A stretch of 7,573 nucleotides of DNA from Candidatus Gastranaerophilales bacterium (lineage in GTDB: Bacteria; Cyanobacteriota; Vampirovibrionia; Gastranaerophilales; Gastranaerophilaceae). The DNA lies in NCBI GenBank assembly GCA_944326625.1, contig CALVER010000062.1:1-7573 (forward strand), read 5' to 3'. The position numbers and the translations under genes were made by a program. Position 1 is the first letter of the stretch. The number at the start of each line of letters is the position of its first letter. The notes below the pieces were generated by a model. The model had not been told where the DNA came from and did no database searches. It saw only the letters and a program-made list of their open reading frames with translations. This document shows, one piece after another, positions 5,879 through 7,573 of this stretch.

Positions 5879-5887
5879 ATTATACCA
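5879..5887 (-). promoter_or_regulatory. Extended -10 promoter of the GT2-GT8 operon
   Basis: On the minus strand the sequence reads TGGTATAAT, a perfect TATAAT (5879-5884) preceded by the TGn extension. No good -35 box is visible 16-18 bases upstream, as is usual for extended -10 promoters. The predicted transcript start near 5872 leaves only about 11 bases before the start codon at 5861, nearly all of it the AAGGAG ribosome site. Confidence 0.6.
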
Positions 5888-5917
5888 TACTAAAGTAGGA
5901 AATTTTATAAAAATCAT

Positions 5918-5949
5918 TAAAGTTTTAATAAATTTTATCCGTATATAAA
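5918..5949 (+). promoter_or_regulatory. Candidate sigma-28-like promoter of the HD-GYP gene
   Basis: TAAAGTTT (5918-5925), twelve bases, then TCCGTATA (5938-5945), followed by TATAAA. The CCG is 40 bases before the ATG at 5979. The pattern matches those in front of the two small genes (36 and 38 bases), although here there is no terminator around it. This argues that the shared motif is a functional promoter and not just a relic of duplication. Confidence 0.42.
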
Positions 5950-5978
5950 AATAAAGGCATGTATAGAAGGATAGTTTA

Positions 5979-7211
5979 ATGAAGAAAGACGAAACAAAAA
6001 ATGGTGTGTCCCTGTTTTCCCAATCAGAATATTTAATGGGAGAAGACCCGCTTGAAGAGATTTTTGCGCTTAATTTAGGCGATTTTATATCAGAACATTT
6101 GATATCCAAAGATCTGGCTGAAAAAATCAGCACAAGCAGCAAAGATAAACGTGAAGGGCTTAAAAATCAATTAAAAGAGCTTATTTCAATATATTCTTCC
6201 AAAAACACGCTTTGTGTATTGAGTTTTGACACAAATCAAGAACACGCGATATATTCGTCTATCGCAAAAACGGTTAAACAGATGTTGGAAGTTGACAGCT
6301 GCCGGATTTATATGCAAAAAGACAATCAAATGATGCTTGCCGGAGCCTCTGATGAGGATTTCGGAAAAGAGCTTGCCGTTGATTTTTCCGGAAAAGATTT
6401 TGTATACGAAAACGGCGAAACATATATTCCTATGCGTGCCGCATCACACATATACGGCGTAATCGTATTACACACAACAGATAAACAACCGTTAAACGAA
6501 GAATATTTGAATCTCGTGTTAAGTATTGCACGCCTTTTTGCAACATCAATTGAAATTCAGGCTCAGGTTGATGAAGTTAACAGAATAACAGAAGATGAAA
6601 ATGCAAATATTTCTGACATGCAGCATTTAAGAGCGGAATTAACCGCATTAATCGGCGACCTTTGCGATTTTCAGCAGGATTTTGTAGAAGAACTTGCAAA
6701 AGCTGTTGACAAAAAAGGTCAGTATAAAGTTTCACATTCGCAAAATACCGCAAATCTTGCACGCGAAATCTGTCGTCAGTTAGGACTTAATGAAAAGACA
6801 ACGGATCTTATATATTATGCGGCAAAATTACAAAATATCGGTAAAATCACGCTTCCTGAAAGAATTTTTGCGACAAACGGCAAACTTTCGCCTGATGAGT
6901 TGAAAAAAGTTCAGGAACACATAACAACAGGCGTAAACTTGCTTATGAACATAAACTTCCTGTCAGAAGTTGTACCTTACGTTACTTATCAGACGGAGCG
7001 ATATGACGGTTCAGGCAAACCTGAAGGCTTAAAAGGCCAATCAATTCCGCTCGGCTCAAGAATTATAGCAGCAGCCGACGCATTCAGCGCCATGACCTCC
7101 GACAGACCTTACAGAAAGGCAATGGAAGTATCTAAAGCACTTGAAATTATGCAATCCGACAGCAAATGGGATCCCGTTGTTATTGAAGCATTGGCGCAGA
7201 TTGTTAAATAA
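5979..7211 (+). CDS. GAF plus degenerate HD-GYP domain protein (410 aa)
   Basis: Signalling protein with three parts: a polar N-terminus (1-75), a GAF-like sensor fold (about 76-195, with SCRIYMQKDNQMMLAGAS and IPMRAASHIYGVIVL), a short helical linker (196-240) and an HD-GYP domain (about 245-405). Normal HD-GYP domains hydrolyse cyclic di-GMP using a metal centre. Here landmarks such as VSHSQNTANLAREI, NIGKITLPERIF, EHITTGVNLL, PLGSRIIAAADAFSAMTSDRPYR are clear, and H253, K289, H314 and D367 are kept. However, the HD pair is Q285-N286, the HH pair is Q338-T339, and GYP is GKP (346-348). Four expected metal ligands are thus lost, so it is probably not a phosphodiesterase but a receptor or scaffold. 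No signal peptide or transmembrane segment is present; it should be cytoplasmic. The ATG has GAAGG eight bases upstream. Its 3' end overlaps the convergent cysteine-rich gene by eight bases. Confidence 0.92.
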   Translation: MKKDETKNGVSLFSQSEYLMGEDPLEEIFALNLGDFISEHLISKDLAEKISTSSKDKREGLKNQLKELISIYSSKNTLCVLSFDTNQEHAIYSSIAKTVKQMLEVDSCRIYMQKDNQMMLAGASDEDFGKELAVDFSGKDFVYENGETYIPMRAASHIYGVIVLHTTDKQPLNEEYLNLVLSIARLFATSIEIQAQVDEVNRITEDENANISDMQHLRAELTALIGDLCDFQQDFVEELAKAVDKKGQYKVSHSQNTANLAREICRQLGLNEKTTDLIYYAAKLQNIGKITLPERIFATNGKLSPDELKKVQEHITTGVNLLMNINFLSEVVPYVTYQTERYDGSGKPEGLKGQSIPLGSRIIAAADAFSAMTSDRPYRKAMEVSKALEIMQSDSKWDPVVIEALAQIVK

Positions 7212-7497
7212 CAATACTAAAGGCAACAACTTCCGCGATATTAACGTTAAGCCAATCGTATTTAAAACAGACATAGTCATTGCATTCGCAGTCATCATGA
7301 TTGCAGGTGCAGTAATCCTCCAATCTGCATACGGTCACGTCCTTTAGCGCGATAATGCAGTCGTGGCAGTCGGCGCATTTACCTTTGAATTCGTGGATTG
7401 TGCCGTCAATTTTTAAATGATTTGTGAAAATCACAATATTTTCGGCAGCATTTTCTTTCATAATATTCTGGATAGCATCGCTTAAGTTTTTTGACAT
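7204..7497 (-). CDS. Cysteine-rich small protein, possible Sm-like fold (97 aa)
   Basis: Not recognised as a named family. The start is the ATG at 7497, with GGAGG seven bases upstream; a TTG at 7512 in the same frame overlaps that site and is rejected. Residues 1-18 look helical (LSDAIQNIMKENAA). Then ENIVIFTNHLKIDGTIHEFKG (19-39) and IIALKDVTV (48-56) resemble strands 1-4 of an Sm/Hfq-like barrel (strand, N-x-x-x-x-x-G turn, strand, then a D-x-x-V strand), and DWLNVNIAEVVAFSIVI (81-97) resembles the last two strands. Between them lie nine cysteines: C41, C44, C47, C57, C63, C65, C70, C72 and C77, with H45 and H67, in C-x2-C-x2-C and C-x-C-x4-C-x-C patterns suited to metal binding. The fold assignment is inference; a small zinc or iron-sulfur protein is the alternative. 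Its end overlaps the HD-GYP stop by eight bases. Confidence 0.75.
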   Translation of the reverse strand: MSKNLSDAIQNIMKENAAENIVIFTNHLKIDGTIHEFKGKCADCHDCIIALKDVTVCRLEDYCTCNHDDCECNDYVCFKYDWLNVNIAEVVAFSIVI

Positions 7498-7533
7498 AAT
7501 TTTTACCTCCAAAACGAAGTATAAAATATTGCG

Positions 7534-7573
7534 TCAAAATTTTAATTCCCCGCCGGCATAATTCTGTGCTAAA
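7534..7573 (-). CDS. Possible C-terminal end of a gene entering from the right edge (partial)
   Basis: On the minus strand one frame reads LAQNYAGGELKF from the window edge and stops at TGA (7534-7536), 36 bases before the cysteine-rich gene starts. The composition looks protein-like, but twelve codons cannot identify a gene, and another frame is also open here. If real, the cysteine-rich gene may be the second gene of an operon. Confidence 0.25.
   Translation of the reverse strand, partial: LAQNYAGGELKF

Noticed and set aside
5849..6142. Minus-strand open frame covering the spacer before and the start of the HD-GYP gene
   Set aside because: It crosses the promoter region of both divergent genes and its product is low-complexity hydrophobic sequence; the GT2 start with its AAGGAG explains the minus strand better.
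7141..7347. Plus-strand open frame of 68 codons at the end of the HD-GYP gene
   Set aside because: It overlaps the HD-GYP 3' end in another frame and lies antisense to the cysteine-rich gene, which has the clear ribosome site.

Overview
This is a low-GC, gene-dense bacterial chromosome segment with no RNA genes, insertion sequences or CRISPR array. Gene content is housekeeping plus signalling: glutamyl-tRNA synthetase, 16S rRNA methyltransferase RsmH, an FtsL-like septal protein, two glycosyltransferases and a GAF/HD-GYP-type protein. The AT-rich, lysine-rich style and the gene types would suit an uncultured gut lineage such as the Gastranaerophilales/Vampirovibrionia. That is an impression, not a demonstration.

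Layout. 1-497: a perfect hairpin terminator, a solo ribbon-helix-helix (RHH) regulator on the minus strand, and a divergent AT-rich spacer with two palindromes and the gltX promoter. 498-2015: gltX and its terminator. 2016-2323: a small acidic protein (69 aa) and a second terminator. 2324-4096: a second small protein sharing the same C-terminal motif, then rsmH and an ftsL-like gene, apparently one operon. It resembles the start of a dcw cluster, but with the small protein where mraZ would be expected and with no pbp/mur genes following. 4093-5884: a GT2-GT8 glycosyltransferase pair on the minus strand with its own extended -10 promoter, ending tail to tail against ftsL. 5917-7211: a GAF plus HD-GYP-type protein. 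7204-7573: a cysteine-rich 97-aa protein on the minus strand, overlapping the HD-GYP 3' end, and possibly the tail of another gene at the edge.

Most interesting points. (a) The HD-GYP domain has lost its signature: HD reads QN, HH reads QT and GYP reads GKP, while the rest of the fold is well kept. It is probably a non-catalytic receptor or scaffold. (b) Three plus-strand genes (both small proteins and the HD-GYP gene) share an upstream pattern, an (A/T)AAAG(T/A)TT-like box and TCCGTAT(A/T)TA about 15-16 bases apart and 36-40 bases before the start codon. It resembles a sigma-28-type promoter and would link these genes in one regulon. (c) Two of these promoters are built into the loop and right arm of the preceding terminator. 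With the shared protein motif, this suggests tandem duplication of a terminator-promoter-small-gene unit. (d) The cysteine-rich protein has a strand pattern reminiscent of an Sm-like barrel interrupted by a possible metal-binding insert.
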